A stretch of 64,000 nt of DNA, taken from Candidatus Zhuqueibacterota bacterium. GTDB taxonomy: Bacteria; Zhuqueibacterota; Zhuqueibacteria; Oceanimicrobiales; Oceanimicrobiaceae. Location: contig JAJDAF010000061.1 of assembly GCA_029261995.1 (NCBI GenBank), forward strand, positions 154,219-218,218. The letters run 5' to 3'. Positions 35,621 through 44,594 of the stretch are shown piece by piece. The notes beneath the pieces are model-generated. The model was not told the DNA's origin. It searched no databases and saw only the letters and a list, made by a program, of their open reading frames with translations. The position numbers and the translations under genes were made by a program. How positions within the stretch are numbered: position 1 is the first letter of the stretch; each line of letters opens with the position of its first letter.

Positions 35621-36663
35621 CAGGCTGTTTCCGCCTCGCGCCGGCGCAAAGAAGTGTCCAGTGTTCCGGCATCGATCAGATGCCTGATGTGATCGACGCG
35701 CCGGTAGCGCTGTCCTTCAAAATCATCCAGAGCAAGGCCGTTAGCCTTGTAGGAATCGTACAGCTGTCGGGCGGCTAGTCGCGCCGTCCATTGCGGCTGG
35801 TACTCCGGCAGAACATGCCTGATTTTGTCGCAGTTGACTCGATAGTTACGCTTGTCCGGCGCCGCGCCGTTGGCAAATCCGATTTCACAATCCGGCACCG
35901 TTTCTTTCACGATGACCGCCAAGTCCCGAATTTGATAGTTCTCCTGGGTGATACCAACGTTGAAGGCATCGTTGAACACCAGGTGTTTGGGAGCATGCAG
36001 GATGGCAACAAACGCCCGTGCGATGTCTTCGATGTGGACGATGGGACGCCAGGGCGAGCCGTCACTCTTCAGGTGAACCTGTCCGGTGGTAAATGCCCAG
36101 GCTACCAAATTGTTTAGCACCAGGTCGAAGCGCAGGCGTGGCGAAACGCCATAGGCGGTTGCGTTGCGCAAATAGGTTGGGCAAAACGACTCATCAGCAA
36201 GTTTCGCAACGTCCTGTTCAACCAGCACTTTCGATGTTCCGTACGGTGTCACCGGATTGAGTTCGCCGCCTTCGTCGATGAATTCATCACCGGCGGCGCC
36301 GTAGCTGCTGCAAGATGATGAGAATAAGTACCGAGACACGCCAGCTTCCTTTGCCAACTCCGCAAGCCGCACAGAGGCACGGTAGTTGATATCGTACGTC
36401 AGCTCCGCATCTAAGTCGCCCAGGGGGTCATTGGAAAGTCCCGCCAAGTGGATGATGGCGTCGAATCCTTCGACATCAGCGAGCTCCACATCGCGCACGT
36501 CTTTGTTGATGTTGCGAACGGAAAGAATACCGTTTTCCCGTCCCCAGGTACAACGCCTGTACAGGTCGCTATCCAGCCCAACCACTTCGTGTTTCTTTTC
36601 CAACAGCAGGCGTACGAGTACGGTTCCGATATAACCAAGATGTCCTGTCACGAGGATGCGCAT
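35620..36663 (-). CDS. NAD-dependent epimerase/dehydratase (extended SDR)
   Basis: 347 residues. TGHLGYIG is the NAD-binding Gly motif and YGTSK the catalytic Tyr-x3-Lys; SSSCSSYG supplies the catalytic Ser region. Extended SDRs next to rfbF and C-methyltransferases usually reduce or epimerise the keto-sugar nucleotide. It is 3 bases after rfbF and 1 base into the methyltransferase gene, so these act as one pathway unit. Whether it is the 4,6-dehydratase, an epimerase or a 4-reductase cannot be told from the sequence; no separate CDP-glucose 4,6-dehydratase is in the window. Confidence 0.88.
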   Translation of the reverse strand: MRILVTGHLGYIGTVLVRLLLEKKHEVVGLDSDLYRRCTWGRENGILSVRNINKDVRDVELADVEGFDAIIHLAGLSNDPLGDLDAELTYDINYRASVRLAELAKEAGVSRYLFSSSCSSYGAAGDEFIDEGGELNPVTPYGTSKVLVEQDVAKLADESFCPTYLRNATAYGVSPRLRFDLVLNNLVAWAFTTGQVHLKSDGSPWRPIVHIEDIARAFVAILHAPKHLVFNDAFNVGITQENYQIRDLAVIVKETVPDCEIGFANGAAPDKRNYRVNCDKIRHVLPEYQPQWTARLAARQLYDSYKANGLALDDFEGQRYRRVDHIRHLIDAGTLDTSLRRREAETA

Positions 36664-36666
36664 GCT

Positions 36667-37437
36667 CTACTCCCAAGTTTTCCAAGGTGCATTACCGTTT
36701 TGCCAGAGATTTTCGAGAAGGTATTTTTCGCGCAAGGTATCCATACATTGCCAAAATGAGTCGTGCCGGAACGCCATAAGCTGACCATCCTTGGCGAGTC
36801 GTTCCATGGGCTCCTTTTCCCATTGGGTCTGGTCTCCTTCAATATAGTCGAGCACTTGCGGTTCTAATATGAAGAAGGCGCCATTTATCCAGCCCTCGCT
36901 GGTTTGAGGTTTCTCAGTGAACCTCGCCACCTTGTCGCCTTCGAACTCAAGGTGCCCGTAGCGGGCGGGCGGGCGGACGGCTGTCATGGTGGCAAGTCTG
37001 CCGTGGGAACGATGAAAGTCGACGAGCTTGTCGAGATTTACGTTTGAAACGCCATCGCCCCAGGTTAACATAAAGGTCTCGTTTCCGATGAAGGGCTTAA
37101 GTCGCTTGATCCGCCCGCCAGTCAGGGTAGCCTGGCCAGTATCGACCAAATCCACCGTCCAATCCTGGCTGTGGCCGTTGTGCCTGATGATCTCCCCGCT
37201 GCCAAGCTTGACGGTCATGTCCGAGTTCAACGAACAGTATTCGGCCATGTATCGCTTGATCGCCTGGCCCTTGTATCCAAGCGCGATGATGAAATCGCGA
37301 TGGCCGTGGTGAGCATAGTGCATCATAATGTGCCAGAGAATCGGTTTGCCACCGATCTCGACCATGGGCTTCGGTTTGATCTCGGTTTCCTCAGCGAGGC
37401 GTGAGCCAAAACCGCCAGCCAGGATAGCTACTTTCAT
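36667..37437 (-). CDS. rfbF: Glucose-1-phosphate cytidylyltransferase RfbF
   Basis: 256 residues, the usual family length. MKVAILAGGFGSRLAEET is the nucleotide-binding start, with KPKPMVEIGGKPILWHIM, MLTWGDGVSNV and WINGAFFILEP as family blocks. It makes CDP-glucose from CTP and glucose-1-phosphate, the entry to CDP-dideoxy and branched CDP-hexoses. First gene of a four- or five-gene CDP-sugar unit. Confidence 0.95.
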   Translation of the reverse strand: MKVAILAGGFGSRLAEETEIKPKPMVEIGGKPILWHIMMHYAHHGHRDFIIALGYKGQAIKRYMAEYCSLNSDMTVKLGSGEIIRHNGHSQDWTVDLVDTGQATLTGGRIKRLKPFIGNETFMLTWGDGVSNVNLDKLVDFHRSHGRLATMTAVRPPARYGHLEFEGDKVARFTEKPQTSEGWINGAFFILEPQVLDYIEGDQTQWEKEPMERLAKDGQLMAFRHDSFWQCMDTLREKYLLENLWQNGNAPWKTWE

Positions 37438-37626
37438 GGGTGATTCTTCTCGAGTTGGTTAGTCACACAGGTTACTAATAGGGTTAATCCGAAGAGGGTG
37501 AAGACATTCTTGCGAAATTTGGAGCAAAAAGTCTGGCACTGTCATCAATCCCCTGGAGTTAACAGATGTTGGTATGAATCTGCCGTTCAATAGCGACGGG
37601 AGGATTGGGTCACAGTTGACAAAGTT
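37438..37626. other. Short intergenic region upstream of rfbF
   Basis: About 190 bases without a gene. A promoter for the rfbF unit is likely here, since a hairpin ends the preceding transcript, but no clear boxes are visible. Confidence 0.35.
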
Positions 37627-37661
37627 GTCAGTCGAGCCAGCCAAAAACCGGCTCGACTGAC
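37627..37661 (-). terminator. Hairpin after the beta-helix protein gene
   Basis: GTCAGTCGAGCC and GGCTCGACTGAC form a perfect 12-bp stem with an 11-base loop, 18 bases after the stop codon. The bases beyond it on the minus strand (AACTTTGT) are only weakly T-rich. It probably splits the locus into at least two transcripts. Confidence 0.65.
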
Positions 37662-37679
37662 GGGGGTAGACTCGAACAA

Positions 37680-40460
37680 TTAGTGCATCAGTATCATTTT
37701 TCTCGTCAAACGAGTGGATGTATTCGTCTCGCTCGAGAGCACGTCGAGCGTGTAGACATAAACGCCGCTGGCAACTGAATCACCCTTCGCGTCGGTGCCG
37801 TCCCACGTGAGCGCGTAGGAGCCGGCAGGGCGATTGCCTTCATAGTAGGTCGTGATTTTCTTGCCGAGCATGTCGTAGACCGTCACCGTTACTCGCGACA
37901 GGACGTCTATTTCGTAAGAGATCTTAGTATCCGGGTTGAACGGATTCGGGTAGTTCTGCATCAGCCTAACCGTGTCCGGCTGATTCTCCAATGCATGCAC
38001 GCTCGTTGGTTTGCCGTTGCCCGGATTAGGACCGGCATCAAAGTTCAGCAAAACTTCTTCATCGGAAAGCGCTCGGCCATAAACTGCCACCAGGTGGAAT
38101 TCGCCCAACCACCTGCGGTCATCGTCGATTTCGTTGGCCAGCGCCAGTGGAAAATCCGAATCCCAGTTAGACAGGTCGCCACCTATCGTTGACGACGAAG
38201 CCAGCTGGCCGTCTTTGTAGAATTTCGCATGGCCGTCCGCATCTCTCGTGTAAACAACATGAGTCAGGTCAGGATTGACCGTGTTGTCCATTGACAAAGA
38301 CGGGCTCGCACCATTTTCGCCCGTGGAGGTTGTTCTGAGGCGAGCATCATAGCTCTGATATTCCTGCCCGATAGTGAAATTGCGGGAAAGGGCGCCACCC
38401 GAAACCGAGACGATCCGTGCAGGGCCCTCCTGAGAGGTCGAAGCGGGCTTGACCCAAGCCTCGGTGGTGATCTCGTTAGAGGCACTGCACGCATTGATTA
38501 TTTTGGTTGCCGCAGCGGCCGACCGGAGCACGGTTGCCTGATTTACAATCAAATACCCGACATCCCAGGTAACCTTTTCAGGCTCCTCGATTTGCAGGTC
38601 GAGTGCGTCGCCAGTGCCGGAGACATCCCTCACCACAGGCCCGCCGTTTTCAGCAAATACATAAAGAGCGAGCAGGCCGTCAGTAGCTCGAGGTGAGTCC
38701 GAGTACTTGAATGTAGCCGTGGAGTTTTGGGCGATCGTATTTGCCGGTACTGCTCGATCACTGACATGACTCACCGTCAACGTGTATGATGTTTCCGTCT
38801 GAAGTTCAGACGTGGCCAGCGTGACGACCATGCCGATCTGGTCCATCTCTGCCACACTGACCTCAATGCTGTTGTCGATGACGTAGTTTGCAGGGTTCTC
38901 AGCCGAACTCTGGTCGAGAGGCTCCGAGAATCTCACCGCGACGTGCGCAGAGTCCTTTGCCGAGGCAGACAGCAATTCAGGCGGCGCAGCATCTCGCTCA
39001 ATGGTGTAGGCCGCGGTTGCGACATCGCTCTCCCTGAATTCGTTCTTGAAGGCCCTTGCTTTGACGGTCGTGTTTTCGCTAATACTCATGGGCTCCGTGT
39101 AGGGAGTCGAGTTGGTGGAAGGCGTGGAACCATCCAAGGTGTAGTAGATGTCAGCACCTTCTGTCGAGGTCGTGATCTGGACTTGGACGCTGCCGGTAAA
39201 GGTTCCGCTACCCGGTTGAAATCGGGGGCGATTGACTCTGGGCGTCGGCAGTGCAGTGCCGCAAAGATAGGCCCCGAGATCGCCGCCATCCGAGGCCGCG
39301 GCGCAGGCCGGGCTGCCATCCTGAAGTGTGAAATCGGAGTTTGTCGGGTTTTTCAGTAGCGGGTCTGCCCAAATGGCGTTTTGATCTGTGATCCCCTCGT
39401 TGCCTACATTACTGGGCCAGTAGAGATTGTTGTCGACAACAATGTTTTTGACGCCACCGGCGATGTCGATATGTCGCTCAGCATACCAATCGCAATCTTC
39501 GCTGCAGTTGTTGTTGGGGTAGTCAACCACAATGTTGTCCCTGACAACTACGTTTTCAATGTCGCTGCCATCGCCGTCTCCGACGTTAATGCCCTGCAGG
39601 CCATTGTTGTAAGTCGTGTTATTGTAAATCTCGATGTTGATCCCGCGCCTGACCAAGATGCCCTGGAAGTTGTTGCCCACCAGCACATTGTTCCTGAGAA
39701 TCACGCCGTCGATGGACGCGTTGCTACCGTACGAAACGATGATTCCGGAGCGCAAGTGCGAGGAGCTGACAAAGTTGCCTTCGATCAAGATATTCTCGTA
39801 GCGATGAATGTAGCCAGGCGGGTCCCAGGTCTTTCTCTCATCATACATGTGGATGCCGTAGCCCTGGGCGCCAATGATGGTGTTGTTTCGTAGAATATTA
39901 TCCTTACCCGAATGCAGATAGATACCGTGGTCACGAGTGTTGCCGCCACCCGTGATACGAATTGTGTTTCCTTCGATGAGGCCATAGCTTCCCTCAAACT
40001 CTATAGCACCGAACTGCGGCTGCGAGCCTTCAAATGTGCAGTTGATTATCTCCACATGGTCCGCACCGTTGTCGAGCATGTAACCCAACCGGAAATGCAG
40101 GCCAACAAAGCGCATATAGTCGACCCCATTGATGACACGTCGGTCACCACCCAAAGACGGCGTTTCACCCTCGTATGCTTTGAGGGTCTTGAAGAGTCCT
40201 GGTCCTCCACCCCATTCACTCTCATGTATCCTGAGCTCGCCTTCGCTGTAGGTCCCGCCGCGCAAAAAAAGCGTATCACCGGGGCTGATCTTCTTGATGC
40301 CACCAATAATGCTGTGCCACGGAGAATTGATTGAGCCGTTGTTGTTGTCATTGCCGTCGGGAGCCACAAAGAAAGAATCCCCCGCGTAAGTATGGTTGCT
40401 GACAAGACAGAATATCAGGGTCACGAGTATCTTCAAACCAAGTACTGATGCCAATCTCAT
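37680..40460 (-). CDS. Secreted right-handed beta-helix / CHB_HEX_C / LamG protein with T9SS sorting domain
   Basis: 926 residues from ATG 40460, which follows GGAGGCAAGC; a nearby ATG four codons upstream lacks a site. Signal peptide, then FVAPDGNDNNNGS...W.SI (DUF1565-like entry), a parallel beta-helix to ~390 with repeated N-N-V/I turns, a chitobiase-type beta-sandwich (YYTLDGSTPSTNSTPY), an Ig-like module (VRFSEPLDQSSAENPANY), a LamG-like module (GPARIVSVSGG...RNFTIGQ) and a FlgD-like C-terminus (QNYPNPFNPDTKISYEI). Beta-helices in such loci are often polysaccharide lyases or epimerases; no catalytic triad is assigned here. Surface or extracellular location is inferred from the T9SS tag. 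Confidence 0.85.
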   Translation of the reverse strand: MRLASVLGLKILVTLIFCLVSNHTYAGDSFFVAPDGNDNNNGSINSPWHSIIGGIKKISPGDTLFLRGGTYSEGELRIHESEWGGGPGLFKTLKAYEGETPSLGGDRRVINGVDYMRFVGLHFRLGYMLDNGADHVEIINCTFEGSQPQFGAIEFEGSYGLIEGNTIRITGGGNTRDHGIYLHSGKDNILRNNTIIGAQGYGIHMYDERKTWDPPGYIHRYENILIEGNFVSSSHLRSGIIVSYGSNASIDGVILRNNVLVGNNFQGILVRRGINIEIYNNTTYNNGLQGINVGDGDGSDIENVVVRDNIVVDYPNNNCSEDCDWYAERHIDIAGGVKNIVVDNNLYWPSNVGNEGITDQNAIWADPLLKNPTNSDFTLQDGSPACAAASDGGDLGAYLCGTALPTPRVNRPRFQPGSGTFTGSVQVQITTSTEGADIYYTLDGSTPSTNSTPYTEPMSISENTTVKARAFKNEFRESDVATAAYTIERDAAPPELLSASAKDSAHVAVRFSEPLDQSSAENPANYVIDNSIEVSVAEMDQIGMVVTLATSELQTETSYTLTVSHVSDRAVPANTIAQNSTATFKYSDSPRATDGLLALYVFAENGGPVVRDVSGTGDALDLQIEEPEKVTWDVGYLIVNQATVLRSAAAATKIINACSASNEITTEAWVKPASTSQEGPARIVSVSGGALSRNFTIGQEYQSYDARLRTTSTGENGASPSLSMDNTVNPDLTHVVYTRDADGHAKFYKDGQLASSSTIGGDLSNWDSDFPLALANEIDDDRRWLGEFHLVAVYGRALSDEEVLLNFDAGPNPGNGKPTSVHALENQPDTVRLMQNYPNPFNPDTKISYEIDVLSRVTVTVYDMLGKKITTYYEGNRPAGSYALTWDGTDAKGDSVASGVYVYTLDVLSSETNTSTRLTRKMILMH

Positions 40461-40677
40461 GCTTGCCTCCATGATACGTGAAAAATGGTCAGCGCTTTTT
40501 GATCAAAAGTCATGCCATTGAAAGGCCGGATGCGTGTCCAAATCCAATTGGGCAACTGGCCAGCTAAGTGGTTGTTTTGAGAGTATTTCATGTGGAATGG
40601 CTCTCGAATCTTGGCGGGTACCAGGTACTGCTTACAAAAATGTATTTCGTTTGCGGCAAGCAAGATAAGTTCGAACC

Positions 40678-42111
40678 CTAGGCCAGTACGACCTCAGCCT
40701 TTTCATGGGACTCCCAAACCTTTTCCATGAGTTGGGCGTGACTGGACTTTCTCTGGCCCGCCGGCCTGGAGTCAGTCATCTCTTCACTTCCGCTCTGCGC
40801 TATTTGCAAGCTTCTCACTACCAATGCAAAAAAAGTGTAGAAAAAGCCGGAAACATTCAAATAGAACCAGTAGCTACCGAACACGTTGCTGGCCAGCACC
40901 GCGAGAATGCACCCGATGAAACCCAGCCCAAGTCCCTGGGAGAATCCATCCCGAGCCGTTCGATAAAGTCGCCATCCGTAGCGGATGCCCAGGCCGAAGA
41001 AGACGAGAAATATACCCATCCCGACCACCCCAAGCTCCAGAATTACCTCTAGATAGCCATTGTGTAGACTCTTTCGCGGTTTCCCGGCCCAGAACCCCAT
41101 GTAAGGCGTCACTTGGTATCCGTGGCCGATCACTGGCTGTTGTTGAATGCGATCGAGAGCCTGTTCCCACAATAGGTACCTTGCCGACACGGATGAGTCC
41201 GTACCCTCCTCCGTGACAGACATATCGATTCTCTCCTGAACAGACACAGGCGTAAAAACCCGCCAGAACATGACGAAAACGAGCATTGCGACCGCCAGCC
41301 GGCGATCTTTGACAACTCCAAGAAAAATCAAAGAAACGGCCATCGCCAGATAGCCACTCCTGGAGTAGAGAAAGATGGTGCAGAAATAATTGAAGACGAA
41401 GGTCACCATGAAGAGCGCCCTACGGCGGCGGTGCTCGTCCAACAGATAGAGACAGACCAAAATGATCGTATTCTGCGCGTAGAATGCCGCTAGCTCGTTT
41501 GGTCCAAGATAGGTGAAGGTGCCTGTAGCGCGCAGATCACCACTGTAGTGAGAGCGATCACGGCCGGCGATGTGATGGTAGAAGGTGCGGTCCATGAACA
41601 ACATTGACAACGCCATGAGGCCGACGATAATCTTCACCTGTTTCTCATTCTTGATGTTGTGCACAACAATCAAAGAGAGAAGCGGTAACATCACAAAATT
41701 CTTCCATGTCACAAAGCGCGGGTCGCCGGGACTGATCGGCGGCCCAGTGCCAAGGTTCAGAGAGCCGTTCCAGAACTCCAGGTAGGTCCAGACCATGATC
41801 AGACCCAAAACCACGACGAGCGGCTTCTTAACCTCCGCAACCGCATCCAACCGGGCCAGCTCCGGGTCATCTTTTGATGTCTGCTGATTGAAAAACCACT
41901 TGGCCATCAGCGCCAGATACAGGAAATCGAGAATGTCCGAACCGCCTGGGTATTGCGCCAGGCTATCGAGAATGTTCTGCAGCGTGAGAAGAGGCACCAG
42001 GAAGAAAATGCCAATGTCGATCCGGTAAAATAGAGTCAGCAGGATGACGGCCAGGCCGACAATGTAAATGATCAGCGGAATATATTTTGTGAAACCAAGG
42101 CCTAATTCCAT
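40678..42111 (-). CDS. Wzy/WaaL-type O-antigen polymerase or ligase
   Basis: 477 residues with about ten membrane helices and a large periplasmic loop. The Wzy_C-family signature is present: PVIGHGYQ...HNGYLEVILELGVVGMGIF. Proteins of this class polymerise lipid-linked repeat units or ligate them in the periplasm. The ~70-residue C-terminal tail is charged. Its presence with Wzx fits a Wzx/Wzy-dependent route. It overlaps the VanZ-LamG gene by 10 nt. Confidence 0.87.
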   Translation of the reverse strand: MELGLGFTKYIPLIIYIVGLAVILLTLFYRIDIGIFFLVPLLTLQNILDSLAQYPGGSDILDFLYLALMAKWFFNQQTSKDDPELARLDAVAEVKKPLVVVLGLIMVWTYLEFWNGSLNLGTGPPISPGDPRFVTWKNFVMLPLLSLIVVHNIKNEKQVKIIVGLMALSMLFMDRTFYHHIAGRDRSHYSGDLRATGTFTYLGPNELAAFYAQNTIILVCLYLLDEHRRRRALFMVTFVFNYFCTIFLYSRSGYLAMAVSLIFLGVVKDRRLAVAMLVFVMFWRVFTPVSVQERIDMSVTEEGTDSSVSARYLLWEQALDRIQQQPVIGHGYQVTPYMGFWAGKPRKSLHNGYLEVILELGVVGMGIFLVFFGLGIRYGWRLYRTARDGFSQGLGLGFIGCILAVLASNVFGSYWFYLNVSGFFYTFFALVVRSLQIAQSGSEEMTDSRPAGQRKSSHAQLMEKVWESHEKAEVVLA

Positions 42112-43472
42112 GGTGCTCTGCTGCGCTTTGGTCGGAGTAATCGACTCAGGACAAGAGTGGGAGGCAAGAAAAGGAGCCCAATCAGAACCCGATGATATCC
42201 TTTCAGATCGAATGCATCCAGGCGAAAGAAGTGGCCAAACACCGCGGGTGCAGCGGAAATTCGCCAGGAATGAACGCGCTTGACGCCATCGACGTAGAGA
42301 ACCAGCTCAATGCCGTTGTAACTCAAGGTGAGATTACGCATGTTGCCACTGGCGAACACACCAGGGGCGACGAACTCCGGCAGTAACCCGTTGTCACCGG
42401 TGAGTGGTGTGCGCATCCGGAAAACCAAATCCGGGCCATCCTGTGCGAGAGTGAAATTTCGTTGGTAGGGGCCGTCAGAAAGCGTAACAATTCTGGCCGG
42501 CCCAGATTGGTTGGTGTCTTGCGCAGCCAGTGACGCATTGATTGTGAACTGATTCGACTTGACAATCCCCCTCGTCAGCGCCGCTGCTGAACCCGTCGTT
42601 TCCAGCCAACTCTCTCCGTCGAGCAGCAGACCGCTGTCTGGCGCCGCATGGCGGGGATGGCCTTGCCAGGCGAGCTCAGGGAGCAAGCCGACATCATCTT
42701 GATACTCGTCGCTCTCAAAACGATATGAGCCAATCAGGGAATTCGCACCCGGCATGAGGCCGCCACTCTCACGAAAAGCGCGCGCGATTTCGTCTTCAGA
42801 ACAAGACCTGCCAAGAAACTGTACGTGCTCGATCTTGCCTCTCCAGGGGCGATCGCCGGTGGTTTCATTCCCGAAGAGAAGTGTGTAGGAGTCGTTCCAG
42901 CCGGAGAGTGTTCCACTGCCTCTGCAAGCCAGCACGAGCATGAACAACAATGCGTAATAGGAACCCCAAACAAACATCTGCCTTACCCGGTCCGCCGCGG
43001 CCATGTTGCGCAACAAGCCGAGAAATGGCTGCACCAACCCACGCCCACCGAGATGACAGGCAACAATGCCTAGCAGTGCGCCCAGCCCATTCGCCACTAC
43101 ATCCGCCAGCGATGCAAATCGCGATGGCAGAAAAACCTGAATTGCTTCAATGGTGAAGGACAAACACATGGCAAGAACAACCACCAAGATGCTGGTCCAG
43201 GTCAGACCGCGCCGAAGCCGCGACGCCATCAGAAATCCCAGGGGTATAAACAGAAGCACATTGAGCAAGAAATCTGTCGTTTGCAGACCTTCGAGGCTAA
43301 GCAAGTGGTCCAACCGTACCTGCAGGTCGCCAAACACATCGCCAAAATAGGGATCGTAGGGAAAAAGCGTGCATGCCAGGATTACGAGCAGATAGACGCG
43401 AGTTAGCCTCGAAACCAAGATTTGGTCAGGAGATTTCCGGGAAAGACGGTTCGGAGTCCTCATTTCAAACAC
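42102..43472 (-). CDS. VanZ-like membrane protein with a LamG-like lectin domain
   Basis: Up to 456 residues; the first codon used is GTG and ATG three codons on is an alternative. Residues ~20-140 are VanZ-like with several helices and the PSRFASLADVVANGLGALLG signature. After another helix (~168-183) lies a lectin-like region (192-403) in the periplasm, and a last helix at ~428-446. In the lectin region, LLFGNETTGDRPWRGKIEHV...SEDEIARAF, which normally ends a LamG domain, comes before GSYRFES...GPARIV...RNFT..., which normally begins it. Role in the locus is unknown; polysaccharide binding is a guess. Confidence 0.8.
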   Translation of the reverse strand: MFEMRTPNRLSRKSPDQILVSRLTRVYLLVILACTLFPYDPYFGDVFGDLQVRLDHLLSLEGLQTTDFLLNVLLFIPLGFLMASRLRRGLTWTSILVVVLAMCLSFTIEAIQVFLPSRFASLADVVANGLGALLGIVACHLGGRGLVQPFLGLLRNMAAADRVRQMFVWGSYYALLFMLVLACRGSGTLSGWNDSYTLLFGNETTGDRPWRGKIEHVQFLGRSCSEDEIARAFRESGGLMPGANSLIGSYRFESDEYQDDVGLLPELAWQGHPRHAAPDSGLLLDGESWLETTGSAAALTRGIVKSNQFTINASLAAQDTNQSGPARIVTLSDGPYQRNFTLAQDGPDLVFRMRTPLTGDNGLLPEFVAPGVFASGNMRNLTLSYNGIELVLYVDGVKRVHSWRISAAPAVFGHFFRLDAFDLKGYHRVLIGLLFLPPTLVLSRLLRPKRSRAPWN

Positions 43473-43504
43473 TTCTGCGCGAGCCGATGGGCAGCCACAC
43501 GCAC

Positions 43505-44548
43505 TTAGTCGTGCAGCGGCTTAACGGTGACCGGCCCATAGTCGACACTGCTACGGTGTGCAATCAGTGCCACTGCGTACTCACCCTCCGGGATCGGAGC
43601 TCCCTCAACATCCGTCAACTCCATCCAGTCCTGAGTCTCTGGTTGACCCTCTTCCCGCCATTTCATCCGTTGGCGATAGAACTTGTGATTGCCCATATCA
43701 TCGAGCACGGGCCAGCATTCGATGGTTAGAAAGTAGTGCACATCGCGCTTCAAGTTCAAATTGCGATAGGTGGTGACCCAGTCCGGCTCTTCCCTGCCAT
43801 GTTTGTAGGAGAAGTCCATGCCGACGCCTTCATACTTCGAGTAGTACCAGACGAGACTGAAATTCCAGCCCCAGCGCGGCGAGACACCCAGGTCGTCAGG
43901 ACGACCGCCCCACATTGGGAGAATGCCGAAGCCGTAGGGCTCCCTGAGTTCACCACGAAAAACAAGGTCCATCTCGATGCGACGACCTCCCTGAAATGCG
44001 CCGGCGACCACAAGCAGCCGGTCGTAATCCTCGAAACCAAGTTTGGGCCGAACCCGCCAACCATCTTTTGTCTGGAAGGTTTCCCAGTAGCCATCCTGCA
44101 CTTCCAGATCGCCATTGGACCAATCGCGGGTGATGGGCAGCTGAATCGGAGACGGGTCGTAATCAAAACGCAGCGCCATGTCCTCGGATTTTTCCGCACC
44201 GTGAAAAGCCTTCATTTTCACATTGTTAGTCCCGGGAACAAGCTCGGCCTCACTCATCTCGACAGTAAATAACGGTGGTGGAACCCGCGGACCCGGGCCG
44301 CCCTGTTTGAGTTCCAGCCACGGACCGTCATTGACGCTGTATTCGACCCGCTCCACATCCGAACGCAAGACGCCGCAAATGTTGGCGGTTAGGTCTCCGA
44401 AGCGCTTCGCGTAAACTCTGGGCATGTGGTACACCTGAATAGCGGGTGTGTCCGCATCAAGTGAGCAACCGATTATCGTGGTAGCGACAACGAAGCAAGT
44501 CGTGAGCACCGTTGAGCGTATTCTGAGGAGGGCGATAAGAGCTTTCAA
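43505..44548 (-). CDS. Putative lipoprotein of unknown function in the polysaccharide locus
   Basis: 347 residues. A hydrophobic start ends in TTIIGC, a lipobox. Residues ~35-140 resemble an Ig/Fn3-like module (VEYSVNDGPWLELKQGG, GTNNVKMKAFHG), and ~145-345 are beta-rich with many Trp/Tyr (GWNFSLVWYYSKYEGVGMD), suggestive of a concanavalin-like carbohydrate-binding sandwich. I do not recognise a named family. Its place beside Wzy and VanZ-LamG genes suggests a periplasmic or outer-membrane role in polymer handling. Confidence 0.65.
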   Translation of the reverse strand: MKALIALLRIRSTVLTTCFVVATTIIGCSLDADTPAIQVYHMPRVYAKRFGDLTANICGVLRSDVERVEYSVNDGPWLELKQGGPGPRVPPPLFTVEMSEAELVPGTNNVKMKAFHGAEKSEDMALRFDYDPSPIQLPITRDWSNGDLEVQDGYWETFQTKDGWRVRPKLGFEDYDRLLVVAGAFQGGRRIEMDLVFRGELREPYGFGILPMWGGRPDDLGVSPRWGWNFSLVWYYSKYEGVGMDFSYKHGREEPDWVTTYRNLNLKRDVHYFLTIECWPVLDDMGNHKFYRQRMKWREEGQPETQDWMELTDVEGAPIPEGEYAVALIAHRSSVDYGPVTVKPLHD

Positions 44549-44594
44549 GTCAGGTGTCCTTTCACTGATTGTCCATATTAAGGGATGAAACGGT

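Noticed and set aside
39381-40334. Plus-strand frames across the beta-helix gene
   Set aside because: Open only because the repeat structure of the beta-helix lacks stops in the antisense frames.
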